DNA of 64,000 bases from Paenibacillus hamazuiensis. GTDB taxonomy: Bacteria; Bacillota; Bacilli; Paenibacillales; NBRC-103111. The notes beneath the pieces were generated by a model. That model was not told the origin of the DNA. It saw only the letters and a list, made by a program, of their open reading frames with translations, and made no database searches. The first letter of the stretch is position 1, and each line of letters opens with the position of its first letter. The position numbers and the translations under genes were made by a program. Positions 1 to 8,733 of the stretch are shown here, piece after piece. Location of the stretch: assembly GCF_023276405.1 (NCBI RefSeq), contig NZ_JALRMO010000001.1, positions 4,650,001 to 4,714,000 on the forward strand, read 5' to 3'.

Positions 1-863
1 TCCTGGAAGTTTTGCCTGTATTGGCGGGGGGTGACCCCTGTCTTTTTGCGGAACAGCGCATGGAAAAATTTCATATCCAAATACCCGACCTGGTTGGCTA
101 TTTGGTAAATCGGAATGTCGGTCGATTTGAGCAGCTCGCAGCATTTTTGTATCCGCACGTTTTGCAGGTATTGGGTAAATGTGACGCCGGTCGATTTTTT
201 GAACAACCGTTGGAAATGGCTGGCGCTTAAGAAAAAGTAGTCGGCTACGTCCTGCACCGATATGTTTTGCGTATAGTTGCATTTGATGTAATGAATGACC
301 TCCTCCAGCCTGCTGAAGGAAGCCGGTTCATTTTCGTGCTTCAGCTCGAAGCGCTGCATCGTGACCAGCATTTGGATGAGCAGCACCGTCATATAGGTCT
401 CGAAGCCGATGCTCCGCTTCAGATATTCCCGGTACATGCTTTGAATGATCGTCGAAAACGTATCGTGCTTGTCTTGAAAATGGAGCCAACGCGCCGGGCA
501 TTGATGGGGCTGATATATGATGTCGTAAGTGTAGGAATCCCTCTGCAAAAGATGCTTCCATTTCTCGAGAAATTCGACGCGGAAAATGCAGTTATAGATC
601 ACGAGCATTTTATCCTGCTTCGGAGAGGACGGCCGGTACACATGCGACGCCCCGATCGGAATCACAAACAGGTCGCCCTGCTTGATGGGAATGACCTGGT
701 CTTCTATGTAATGATAACCGCTTCCTTCCCCGACAAAGCTGATTTCCACGAAATCGTGGGTATGCTGCGGGGTTGTAAACGATTCCAATTCCCGGTTTAC
801 GAAGATGTCCATGTTCTCGTCAAAAAACTGCTCGCCGCTTAAATGTCCAATTCTCCCATTCAT
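1..863 (-). CDS. AraC-family transcriptional regulator (3' end outside window)
   Basis: The minus strand is open from an ATG at 863, preceded by GGGGTGA at a good distance, to the left edge of the window, so the C-terminus is cut off. The N-terminal part (roughly residues 1-160) reads as a cupin sensor domain with a QHTHDF histidine motif and GDLFVIPIG. The C-terminal part has the two AraC helix-turn-helices: ISVQDVADYFFLSASHFQRLFKK (first HTH, about residues 195-217) and IYQIANQVGY...FFHALFRKKTGVTPRQYR near the edge. Such regulators typically bind a sugar and activate neighbouring catabolic genes. Its position beside a string of glycosidases on the same strand suggests it controls them. The ligand cannot be read from the sequence. 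Confidence 0.9.
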   Translation of the reverse strand, partial: MNGRIGHLSGEQFFDENMDIFVNRELESFTTPQHTHDFVEISFVGEGSGYHYIEDQVIPIKQGDLFVIPIGASHVYRPSSPKQDKMLVIYNCIFRVEFLEKWKHLLQRDSYTYDIIYQPHQCPARWLHFQDKHDTFSTIIQSMYREYLKRSIGFETYMTVLLIQMLVTMQRFELKHENEPASFSRLEEVIHYIKCNYTQNISVQDVADYFFLSASHFQRLFKKSTGVTFTQYLQNVRIQKCCELLKSTDIPIYQIANQVGYLDMKFFHALFRKKTGVTPRQYRQNFQ

Positions 864-1315
864 GCTATCACCCCAGTGCATGATTTGTCATTTGACATGG
901 CGTGTTTCAAGCGGAGCGGTGATGCGGAAGCCGATGTGGCCGGATGGCTTGCCCCGCCTGCCCCGCTTGCCGCCGCCGGTCGCCGGTCGCCGGGTTCATA
1001 GAGGAACTGCAGTGCGCTAAAATGGTCATTTGGGAGGTGCCGCGAAAAATAAAGGAACTGTGGTTCGTTATTTACGTATTTTTGACGATCTGCATACCAA
1101 TTTCCACGATTTAGCGAATCCCAGTTCCTCTATTTTTTTCGGATGTACTTATTCACCTCATATAGCGAACGTCGGTTCCTCTAATTTATGAAGCAGTCAG
1201 TTCGGCGTCGCTTCCGTTTCGGATAAGATCACGTTTTCCATTGCGTGCGTTAACCCGTCAACATAACACGGGAAGTGCCCACGCCCCCTATTTATGGCTG
1301 CGGACCGCTATCAGC
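864..1315. repeat. Intergenic region with a four-unit inverted repeat array (units near 999-1184)
   Basis: No gene is visible in this gap. It holds four about 22-nt units of one motif, approximately AGAGGAACTGnnGTTCGCTA. Two run forward (999-1022 and 1049-1072) and two inverted (1111-1133 and 1161-1184). The arrangement allows nested hairpins. It sits between the end of the Asp-box protein gene and the start of the AraC gene, both on the minus strand. The function is unknown; related layouts occur at 2710-2937, 13812-13997 and 56628-56812. Confidence 0.7.
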
Positions 1316-2380
1316 TCAAACTTGCTTCACCCATTCCTCTTCCAGGCACACATATTTGATGCACTTGCGCAAATACGAAAAAGCGATATGAATTTTTCCG
1401 TCGCGGCTTTGCACGATAGCAGGGTACGAGTAGCCGATTTCGGACTCCTTGTACTCCAGATCGGCCGTCTGCACGTTCCGGTAATACGGCCACGTTTTTC
1501 CTTCATCCTCGGAAATGGCCAACGTCAGCGGCGTGCGCAGCGGTTTTCTGCGGAACTCGCCCTTGCTCTGCACCCAGCGGAACTGATCGCGTTCCATGGA
1601 GGAGTTGTTGTAAATCAGCGCGAGATGGCCGTTTTGCAGCCTCGTTAGCTGGATGGAGGAGTTGTTGTTCGGCAGCTCGCTCCTCGCGGGAGCCGTCCAC
1701 GTTCTGCCGTTGTCCCGGGAAACGCTCGTATAAATCCGCTCCGCCTGACGGCTGCGGAACACCGCATAAAGCGTTCCATCCTGCAACGCCACCACGCTCA
1801 TCTGCACCCGGTGCACGCTGTCCGCCACTTCGTATTCGCTCCACGTCTTGCCTTGGTCCGTGCTGATCAGCACGACGCTGTAATGTCCGCCCAGCTTGCA
1901 GTAGTAGGCCGGGAGCAGCCAATCCCCGTTTGCCAGCACGAGCAAAGGCTGTCTCAAAAAGATCCCCGGTCCCTCGTGCAGCACCGTGGTTTCGCCCCAT
2001 GCAGCTCCCCGATCTTCGGAAATGCGGCAGACAACCCTCGACGTTTTCTGGTCGTGAGGTTCGTTGGACGTATGCAGCAGCCACAGCTTGCCGTCCGGCG
2101 CCTGAAACAGCACCGGATTTTGCTCCGACCGCTCGGGGTTACCGGACAGCTGCTGCGGTGCGCTCCAGCGGTCCGCCCCGGCCGGCAGCCGCGACATCAC
2201 GATGTTCGTATCGGGATTGCCCTCGCCGCTTCCCGAAAACCAGACGCACAGCAAATCGCCGTTGTCCAGCTCGAGCAGGTTGGCCGCATGGTTGTCGCTC
2301 GGGCCCGGAACGGGGAGATAGGCTTCCCGGCGGTCCGGATCCGCCTCCGGGCGGGAGACGATTCCGTTAAATCGGTCCAT
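1316..2380 (-). CDS. Asp-box (BNR/sialidase-fold) family protein
   Basis: A 354-aa protein with the six-bladed propeller signature of the sialidase superfamily. Four Asp-boxes are visible: SEDRGAAW, STDQGKTW, SRDNGRTW and SEDEGKTW. I chose the ATG at 2380 because AAAGGAG lies 8 nt upstream; the reading frame stays open to 2503 but no ribosome site supports that start. There is no signal peptide, so the protein is probably cytoplasmic. It lacks a clear FRIP motif of classical GH33 sialidases. It shares LPNNNS-I-L--L-NG-LAL-YN with the paralogue at 5244-6221, so the two belong to one clade. The substrate could be a sialic acid or another 2-keto-3-deoxy sugar; activity is unproven. Confidence 0.8.
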   Translation of the reverse strand: MDRFNGIVSRPEADPDRREAYLPVPGPSDNHAANLLELDNGDLLCVWFSGSGEGNPDTNIVMSRLPAGADRWSAPQQLSGNPERSEQNPVLFQAPDGKLWLLHTSNEPHDQKTSRVVCRISEDRGAAWGETTVLHEGPGIFLRQPLLVLANGDWLLPAYYCKLGGHYSVVLISTDQGKTWSEYEVADSVHRVQMSVVALQDGTLYAVFRSRQAERIYTSVSRDNGRTWTAPARSELPNNNSSIQLTRLQNGHLALIYNNSSMERDQFRWVQSKGEFRRKPLRTPLTLAISEDEGKTWPYYRNVQTADLEYKESEIGYSYPAIVQSRDGKIHIAFSYLRKCIKYVCLEEEWVKQV

Positions 2381-2950
2381 GTTCGTCGCTCCTTTTTTGG
2401 GTTCGCGTTTTAAAAATTGTTGGTGAAACATATGTCGCTGCGTGTCTCGGATCGTGCTTCCTGATCGTGCTTCCGATCGCTCTTGTTCACGGATTTCTAT
2501 CATTTAGGCCGCTTTCAGCGGTTGAAATCCGTTCACAAAGGCGACCGCTTGCGCTTCTCCAGCACGACTCCGTCCACTTCGCTCGTTTCACCGAAGTTCT
2601 TGAAGATCTCACCCAAACTTTTTTTGTTTGGGTAGTTTTGGAAAACCTTGGTGAAACATGCCCGCTCCGTGTCGCGGGGCGTGCTTCCGATCACATGACG
2701 ACCACTGCGCTAACGGACTCAGCGGCCTCTAATTGAAGAAAATAGAGTGCTTTGAAAATCTAACGGACACAGGAGACGCTATTGACCGCAAAAACACGTA
2801 AACAGACGATTTTTTCGCCTAATAGCGGCGCTGGTGTCCGTTACATTCGCGATTCGGGCATATGGCAAGCATAAGCGGCACTGAGGTCCGTTAGAGTGAA
2901 ATGGGCGGGTGCCCCCTATAGCTAACGGCCCTTAATTCAAGATCGCTCCG
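2381..2950. repeat. Intergenic region with CTAACGGAC repeat array (units near 2710-2937)
   Basis: A 570-nt gap without a convincing gene. Units of roughly 25 nt, CTAACGGACnCnnnnGCCGCTATT, run forward at 2710-2734 and 2760-2784, inverted at 2820-2845 and 2870-2894, and a partial forward unit lies at 2922-2937. The first part of the gap also contains an imperfect duplication: a block with TTGGTGAAACAT followed by GTGTC and CGTGCTTCC is present near 2412-2460 and again near 2640-2695. The downstream gene's promoter must also lie here, but I see no clear one. Confidence 0.65.
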
Positions 2951-5074
2951 CTACCGCTCAAGCTCCGCCCAGCGAAGCTCCGTGCGGCGAAGCCGATCCG
3001 CGGCGTAAGCGAGCCGGCCGTTCACGTACAGCCGGTAGCCCGGCTCCAGATCCGGACGGGCCTCGGCCGCCCGGGGGCTGCGATACGTGATGCGAAGCTC
3101 CTTGCCGCAGGCACGGATGCGGTCGAGGCAAAAATAATCGAGCCCGATATCAAGCGGATCGAGGACGAGCCGGTTCTGTTCGACGGACAAGCCGGCCACG
3201 TGCGACACGACCAGGTCGATATAATACGAATGGTTGTATTCCTGCTCGTCGCTCAGCGGCTCGCCCGTCGCGCTGTTGTAATGCTCGACCAGACCGGGCT
3301 GGCTCAAATCCCGCTGCATGAAATGCAGGAACGAATACTCGCGCAAATAATAGGCGAACCGATTGTCGAACCGATGGCCTCTTCGCTTGCTTTCCCGGGC
3401 GAGCGCATCCAGCGCGATCGAATTCGTGTAAGGCCAGGTCGGCCCGTCCCAGACGCAGCCGTTGCGGCCTTTGACGAAATGCCCCATCCAGCCGCCTTCG
3501 CTCGAGTAAGCGGGGCAGTCGGCGGAAACCGACGGAAACGGACATTTCGTATGAAATTCCTGCTCGTTAAAAAGATGCTCGATCATCCCGTCGAACCGTT
3601 CATCGATCATCTGCGCCCAGCCGGGGTAAATGCCGACGATATTTTTAACAAACGCCTTCTCGTCGGTTTCAAAATGCAAATCGTAGAAGAACGCGGTCTC
3701 CTCGTCCCACATTTTGCCGAGAATATCCCGTTTGATGCTTTCCGCCTGCCGGGTAAACGCTTCCATTTCGGGGTCGCCTACTGCCTCGCACAGCTTCGCA
3801 ATCCCAAGCGTGTTGAGATAATGGTAGACGGCGCGGTCGACCCTTTTCAAATGCGTATACGTCGTCTTGTCCTTCGGATTTTTCGGGTAACCGTGGAAAT
3901 ACCAGTAGCTCGGCTGATATTCCTTGCCCGTTCGCGTATGCTTCGGCTCGATGAGCAGCAGGTCGCGTTCGTTGCCGTAAGCGCGGCTCCATGCCGCGAC
4001 GTTCGCCTTCATGGCCGGCAGCATTTCCGCTGCCAAAGCGGTATTGCGGTGCACCAGATAAAGCTGGTAAGCCGCCCAGCAGCCGAAATTCGCGAACGAA
4101 TGCATCACCGTGTCCACCGTCAGGCAGCAGAACATACCGTCTTCGCCCGGGCGCTCCTTCATGTTGCGCAATGCCCCTTCACAATATACCGGGTCGTGAT
4201 ACCACCGGGCATCCATGATGTGCAGCGGCACGGACAGGTTGATCAGCTTGCTGAACTCCCATCCCCCTTTGTCGAACGGCCTCTTGCTTTTCTTGTGGGA
4301 TCTTCCCTCGTAAAACAACGGATACGGCAAATTCCCGTACTGCGGATCGGCGAGGTTGTGCCTGAGCAGAAACCACCGGTATTTCCACGTTTTGTCCAAA
4401 AGCGGGTCGCTGCTTTCAAACCGCGGCGCCTTTTCGAACCACTCCGCGTATTCGCCGCGCTGACGCTCCATGACCTGGTCGGCGGTAAGGCCGGATTCGG
4501 CAAACGCGGCGGCCCGCCTCTGCAGCAGAGCGAAATCGTCTTTACCGGCAATGCCAAGCGCTGCGGCGATCACAAGCTGCTTCGATTCACCGGGCTTCAG
4601 CCGCACCTCCCCGTACAAATCCGGATCGCTGACCGCAATGGCGCAGGCAATATCGAAACTGTAATGCTCGATATGAAACAAGCCGTGCAAATAACTTCCT
4701 TGACGCTTCGCAAACGCGTCGCCGTACGTTTCAAGCTTCAAAACAAGATCCTCGCCGCTGCGGTTGGTCCAGGTCTGGCACGAAACGGCGCAGTCGTTCC
4801 AGGAAATAAACTTCCGTTCCGAGAACGAAATCAGGTGATTCGTATACTCCATATGAAGATGGCTCGGAAGCCATTCCGTCCGGCAAGGCTCGCAGCTGTC
4901 CGTCAAATTGTTCGCGACTGCGAATAAAAGAGGAATGTTGACTTTATGAATAAAGTCGAACCTGCCTGAAAATCCGGGCTTCGCCTCCAGGTAATCGGCC
5001 CAAAGCCGAGCGCCGGTCGATCCGAGCAGAAGCGCTCCGGGCAGCGTGCGAAGCGCCTTTTTTCCGGCACGCAA
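2951..5074 (-). CDS. (alpha/alpha)6-barrel glycoside hydrolase, MGH1-like
   Basis: About 707 aa. The C-terminal half has features of six-hairpin glycosidases related to GH63 and mannosylglycerate hydrolase: GGWMGHFVKGRNGCVWDGPTWPY (about residues 520-543), a trehalase/GH63-like WDGPTWPY block, and EHYNSATGE near residue 610. No signal peptide is visible. The start is uncertain. The frame has only TTG at 5074 (weak GGGA nearby) or CTG at 5101, which has a GGGGGG run 7 nt upstream; a TAG lies directly before the CTG. The opening residues read like the inside of a domain, so an N-terminal truncation is possible. It sits among fucosidase-type genes and probably acts on imported oligosaccharides. 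Confidence 0.7.
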   Translation of the reverse strand: MRAGKKALRTLPGALLLGSTGARLWADYLEAKPGFSGRFDFIHKVNIPLLFAVANNLTDSCEPCRTEWLPSHLHMEYTNHLISFSERKFISWNDCAVSCQTWTNRSGEDLVLKLETYGDAFAKRQGSYLHGLFHIEHYSFDIACAIAVSDPDLYGEVRLKPGESKQLVIAAALGIAGKDDFALLQRRAAAFAESGLTADQVMERQRGEYAEWFEKAPRFESSDPLLDKTWKYRWFLLRHNLADPQYGNLPYPLFYEGRSHKKSKRPFDKGGWEFSKLINLSVPLHIMDARWYHDPVYCEGALRNMKERPGEDGMFCCLTVDTVMHSFANFGCWAAYQLYLVHRNTALAAEMLPAMKANVAAWSRAYGNERDLLLIEPKHTRTGKEYQPSYWYFHGYPKNPKDKTTYTHLKRVDRAVYHYLNTLGIAKLCEAVGDPEMEAFTRQAESIKRDILGKMWDEETAFFYDLHFETDEKAFVKNIVGIYPGWAQMIDERFDGMIEHLFNEQEFHTKCPFPSVSADCPAYSSEGGWMGHFVKGRNGCVWDGPTWPYTNSIALDALARESKRRGHRFDNRFAYYLREYSFLHFMQRDLSQPGLVEHYNSATGEPLSDEQEYNHSYYIDLVVSHVAGLSVEQNRLVLDPLDIGLDYFCLDRIRACGKELRITYRSPRAAEARPDLEPGYRLYVNGRLAYAADRLRRTELRWAELER

Positions 5075-5243
5075 ATCTTCTTCCCATTCGGTGCCTTTCA
5101 GCTAAAATCCCCCCATCCCAAATCTTGATATTGGTGTATTATATTACCTCTATATGAATAGTATAAAATACTCCGCTTTGTTTGGGATGGTGTGATTTGC
5201 TCATTGTATAGGGCAATCGCGCCTTTACTGCACGTTTCGCCCC

Positions 5244-6221
5244 CTACCACGAAATGGTGATTTTGGAAAAGGCGATTCTCTCCCGCTTCCAAGTGTAGGT
5301 CAAATATAGGTCATTTCCGCTCGCGACGATGGCCGGATAAGAGTACTGGCTTTCGCCGTGATCGAGCATAAGTTCGTTATCCCACGTCGCGCCGTTGTCC
5401 CGGGAAAGCCGCAGCACCAGCGGCGATCTTGGCCCTTTCGTTTTGCCGGGGTCGGGACGGGTCGGATTGTAGACGAGCGCCAGCGTGCCGTTATCCAGCT
5501 TCGCCAGATCGATTCCGCTGTTGTTGTTCGGCAGTTCGGTCGGATATGCCGGACACCACGTTTTCCCACCGTCCGCCGAATCGCTGCGATAGATCGCCCC
5601 CTCCGTGCTGCGCGTCAGCATATGGACGATACCAGGGGCCGATTCCCACAAGGTCGGCTGAATGATGCCCTTTCCCTTCAAAACGCTGTGGTCCAGCGGC
5701 ACCGTTTCGCTGCGCACCCACGTTTCGCCGCCGTCAAGCGACTGGTCGACGAACGCATCCCAGGCGGGCTCGAGTGACGCGGGTGCGGCGATCGTCCCGT
5801 CATGAAGCACGATCGGCTTGTTTTTGACCGGGCCTCTGCCCCCCGTATCGCCCGCCACTAGCGGAACCGGCTCGCTCCACGTAACGCCGTTGTCGGCCGA
5901 ACGGCACACCATCGTGACCCAATCCGCAATGCGTTCGCCGATTTTATAATAAAGAAAAAGAACGCCGTCCCCTCTTCGGAAAAGGACGGGGTTCCAATGG
6001 GGCACCCCCTCCTTGTCGGCGACCTTGACAGGAGGCGTCCAGCCGCCCCGCTTGCTCCTGCGCGACATCCATATCGCGACATCCCCGTCGCCTTCCTTCG
6101 TTCCGCCGAACCAGGCGGCGATCACTTCGCCGCCGGGCAGCAGCTCCAGGGTCGAGGCATGGCAGCTGCGGAACGGGCGGTCTTCCTCGAAAATAAACTC
6201 CTTGAATCCTATGTATTTCAA
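5244..6221 (-). CDS. Asp-box (BNR/sialidase-fold) family protein, second paralogue
   Basis: A 325-aa propeller protein with Asp-boxes [24 protein letters not shown] and SRDNGATW. I place the start at the TTG at 6221. It overlaps the TGA of the GH95 gene as TTGA, and AGGAG lies about 10 nt upstream inside that gene. The two genes are therefore likely translationally coupled. The open frame reaches back to 6539 but that part is the shadow of the GH95 gene. No signal peptide is present. It is a paralogue of the protein at 1316-2380; both share PNNNS and SYPAIV motifs. It may release a terminal acidic sugar before or after GH95 action; the substrate is inference. Confidence 0.78.
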   Translation of the reverse strand: MKYIGFKEFIFEEDRPFRSCHASTLELLPGGEVIAAWFGGTKEGDGDVAIWMSRRSKRGGWTPPVKVADKEGVPHWNPVLFRRGDGVLFLYYKIGERIADWVTMVCRSADNGVTWSEPVPLVAGDTGGRGPVKNKPIVLHDGTIAAPASLEPAWDAFVDQSLDGGETWVRSETVPLDHSVLKGKGIIQPTLWESAPGIVHMLTRSTEGAIYRSDSADGGKTWCPAYPTELPNNNSGIDLAKLDNGTLALVYNPTRPDPGKTKGPRSPLVLRLSRDNGATWDNELMLDHGESQYSYPAIVASGNDLYLTYTWKRERIAFSKITISW

Positions 6222-8680
6222 AAGGCATCGACTCCTTCGGATGAGGTCATCGCCTCGGCCCGCCCCGATCGTAACGGACGATGATTCCGGGAAGAGCCGG
6301 GCACTACTTCGTAGCGGCACCCCGCATCGGTTGGAAATGAAATTACGTTCGGTTCCACGTGCTGCGTATCGACGCTTCGCCCGGCCCGGCTGACCTGAAC
6401 CGGACCGTTGACCCATAGCCGGCACGTCCTGCCGGCGACCGATTTGATCATGGCTCGCGTCAGCCGCCCGCCCTGCCAATCGATATCGACCTCGAAGCCT
6501 CCGCGCGCCCGGAGACCGCGGACGCTGCCCTCGCTCCACTCCGCGGGCAAGGCCGGAAGCAGGCGAATCAGACCGGCGTGGCTTTGCAGCAGCATTTCCG
6601 CGATGCCCGCGGCACCGGCGAAATTGCCGTCGATTTGGAAAATGTTCATTTTCACCTTCGGGTGCCGGTGGGCGTTCATCATGTTCGGGTGCAGGCCGGC
6701 GAGAAGCTCATGCAAAAAATGCGCCGCTTTCTCCGACTCGCCGAGCCGGGCCCACAGGCTCACCATCCACGCGCAGCTCCATCCCGTATGCGCCCCGCCA
6801 TGGGCGAGCCGGCGTTCGAGCGCCGCCCTGCACGCTTCCGCCAGCTCCGGCTGGCCGTATGGCGCGATCAGGTCCAGCGGATGGAGCGCAACCAGATGAG
6901 CGGTATGGCGGTGTCCCGGCTCCCACTCGTCGAAATCGTCGTTCCACTCCTGCAGCTGCCCGTATTTTCCGATCCGAAACGGCGGCATCCGCGTGAGCGC
7001 ATGCTCCAACTGAGCGCGAAACGCGGAGTCCCGGTTCAAAATGGTCCCGGCCTCGATGCACCGGGCAAACAACGCTTGGATCAGCGCCAAATCCATCGTC
7101 GATCCGGCCGTTACGCTGCTTCTCTTCCCATCTGCAGCGATAAAGAAGTTTTCCGGCGAAGTCGACGGGCAGGTGACGAGATGGCCGTCCGGCCCCTCGA
7201 CGAGCCAATCGAGGCAAAACAGCGCCGCTTCTTTCATCGCCGGGTAAGCCCGGGCGAGAAACGCCTCGTCCTGGCCGAACGCGTAATGCTCCCACAAATG
7301 CAAGCTTAGCCATGCACCGGCCATCGGCCAAAACGCCCAGCTCGGCGATCCGCCCACCGGCGTTGCGGTCCGCCACAAGTCGATGTTGTGGTGTGCGGTC
7401 CAGCCGCGGCAGCGGTAGTGGACGCCGGCCACGCGACGCCCGGTGATCCGCAAATCCTCGATCAGATCGAAAAGCGGCTGATGGCATTCCGCAAGGTGGC
7501 CTACTTCCGCCGGCCAATAATTCATTTCCAGGTTGATGTTCGTCGTCCAGCTGCCGCACCACGGCGGCTGCGTTTTGTCGTTCCATATGCCCTGCAGGTT
7601 GGCCGGCTGCGTCCCCGGGCGGGAGCTGGACAGCAGCAAATACCTGCCGTATTGGAAAAACAGCGCGGCAAGATCGGGATCGCTGCCGCCGTTTTTCACC
7701 GCTTCGATGCGGGCGTCGGTGGGCATGCCGCTCAGGTCGTCACCCCCGGAGCCGCCGCCGCCCAACTCGAGAGCAACGCGGCCGAACAGCGCCGTATACT
7801 CGCGGACATGCCGCTCCTTCAGGCTGTCGTAGCCGAGCCTTTCGGCCTCGCGCAGCCGGGCTTCGCACAGCACGGACGGACTCGGGCCGGCGGCCGGATC
7901 GCTGCCGAAGCCGGCGAAGCTTGTCGCCGCGGCCAGCAGCAGCGTGATCTCGCCGCTCCCGCCGCTGACGCGAATCCGGCCGCCGCTCGCTTCCGCCCTG
8001 CCCTTCTCCGCCTTGACAAGCAGGCGGACCTCAAAGCCGATCCCCCTGCCTTCCGCATATTGAACGGGATCGGTGGACTTAACCGTATTCGGCTCCACAT
8101 GAATCGGGCTGCGCCCGGAAAGCGAGATGCCGCCTTCCGCTGTTTTGCGCACGGAATATTGCAGCGGACTGTGTAAAACGGCGGTAAAGCCGGTTTTCCG
8201 CTCGCAGCGCAAGCGGATCGCCATCACCTGGTCGGCGGCCGAAACGAACAGCTCGCGGGTGTACAACACGCCGTCTTTCCTGTATTGCACGCGCACGATT
8301 CCCTGCTCGAGGTCGAGTTCCCGGCGATAGTCGGAGATGCCTCCGCCTTCCTCACCTTCATCGAAGACGAGCTCCAAATCGCCGAGCGGCATATACGATT
8401 CGATCTCCGGTCCCTGCATGTACTTCTCGACGGTCTCCTCCGCCTCCGCATATTGGCCGGCAAAAATCATCCTGCGTACGGAATCCAGATGGTGCTGCGC
8501 GTCATAGCGGACCGTATCGCGCGGCTCGCCCGACCACAGCGTGTCTTCGTTCAGTGAAATGCGCTCGCGGGCGGGGCCGCCGTACACCATGCCGCCGAAA
8601 CGCCCGTTGCCGACGGGCAGCGCCCCGAACCAGTCCGCCGCCGGCTTATCGTACCATAAAACAAGCCGTTTACCGGGCAT
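6218..8680 (-). CDS. GH95 family alpha-L-fucosidase / alpha-L-galactosidase
   Basis: An 820-aa protein of normal length for GH95. The start at 8680 is supported by GAGGAGG 5 nt upstream. GH95 hallmarks are [18 protein letters not shown] followed by [12 protein letters not shown], which holds the two catalytic-site asparagines (NxN), and [17 protein letters not shown], which holds the catalytic-base-region aspartate. The N-terminal beta-sandwich begins [26 protein letters not shown]. Known GH95 enzymes invert terminal alpha-1,2-L-fucose, and plant-pectin or xyloglucan types can act on alpha-L-galactose. The absence of a signal peptide suggests a cytoplasmic role on imported oligosaccharides. 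It is coupled with the downstream Asp-box gene by a TTGA overlap. Confidence 0.92.
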   Translation of the reverse strand: MPGKRLVLWYDKPAADWFGALPVGNGRFGGMVYGGPARERISLNEDTLWSGEPRDTVRYDAQHHLDSVRRMIFAGQYAEAEETVEKYMQGPEIESYMPLGDLELVFDEGEEGGGISDYRRELDLEQGIVRVQYRKDGVLYTRELFVSAADQVMAIRLRCERKTGFTAVLHSPLQYSVRKTAEGGISLSGRSPIHVEPNTVKSTDPVQYAEGRGIGFEVRLLVKAEKGRAEASGGRIRVSGGSGEITLLLAAATSFAGFGSDPAAGPSPSVLCEARLREAERLGYDSLKERHVREYTALFGRVALELGGGGSGGDDLSGMPTDARIEAVKNGGSDPDLAALFFQYGRYLLLSSSRPGTQPANLQGIWNDKTQPPWCGSWTTNINLEMNYWPAEVGHLAECHQPLFDLIEDLRITGRRVAGVHYRCRGWTAHHNIDLWRTATPVGGSPSWAFWPMAGAWLSLHLWEHYAFGQDEAFLARAYPAMKEAALFCLDWLVEGPDGHLVTCPSTSPENFFIAADGKRSSVTAGSTMDLALIQALFARCIEAGTILNRDSAFRAQLEHALTRMPPFRIGKYGQLQEWNDDFDEWEPGHRHTAHLVALHPLDLIAPYGQPELAEACRAALERRLAHGGAHTGWSCAWMVSLWARLGESEKAAHFLHELLAGLHPNMMNAHRHPKVKMNIFQIDGNFAGAAGIAEMLLQSHAGLIRLLPALPAEWSEGSVRGLRARGGFEVDIDWQGGRLTRAMIKSVAGRTCRLWVNGPVQVSRAGRSVDTQHVEPNVISFPTDAGCRYEVVPGSSRNHRPLRSGRAEAMTSSEGVDAF

Positions 8681-8733
8681 AACTTCCTCCTCGCTCCCGC
8701 GTGCCAAATCGTTTAAGCCTGTCACCGCGGGGG

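Noticed and set aside
3200-4927. Long open frame (575 codons) on the plus strand
   Set aside because: It is antisense to the MGH1-like glycosidase, has no ribosome site and its composition is that of a GC-rich mirror frame.
5098-5292. 64-codon minus-strand frame upstream of the MGH1-like gene
   Set aside because: It has no ribosome site, overlaps the end of the Asp-box gene and lies in AT-rich intergenic DNA.
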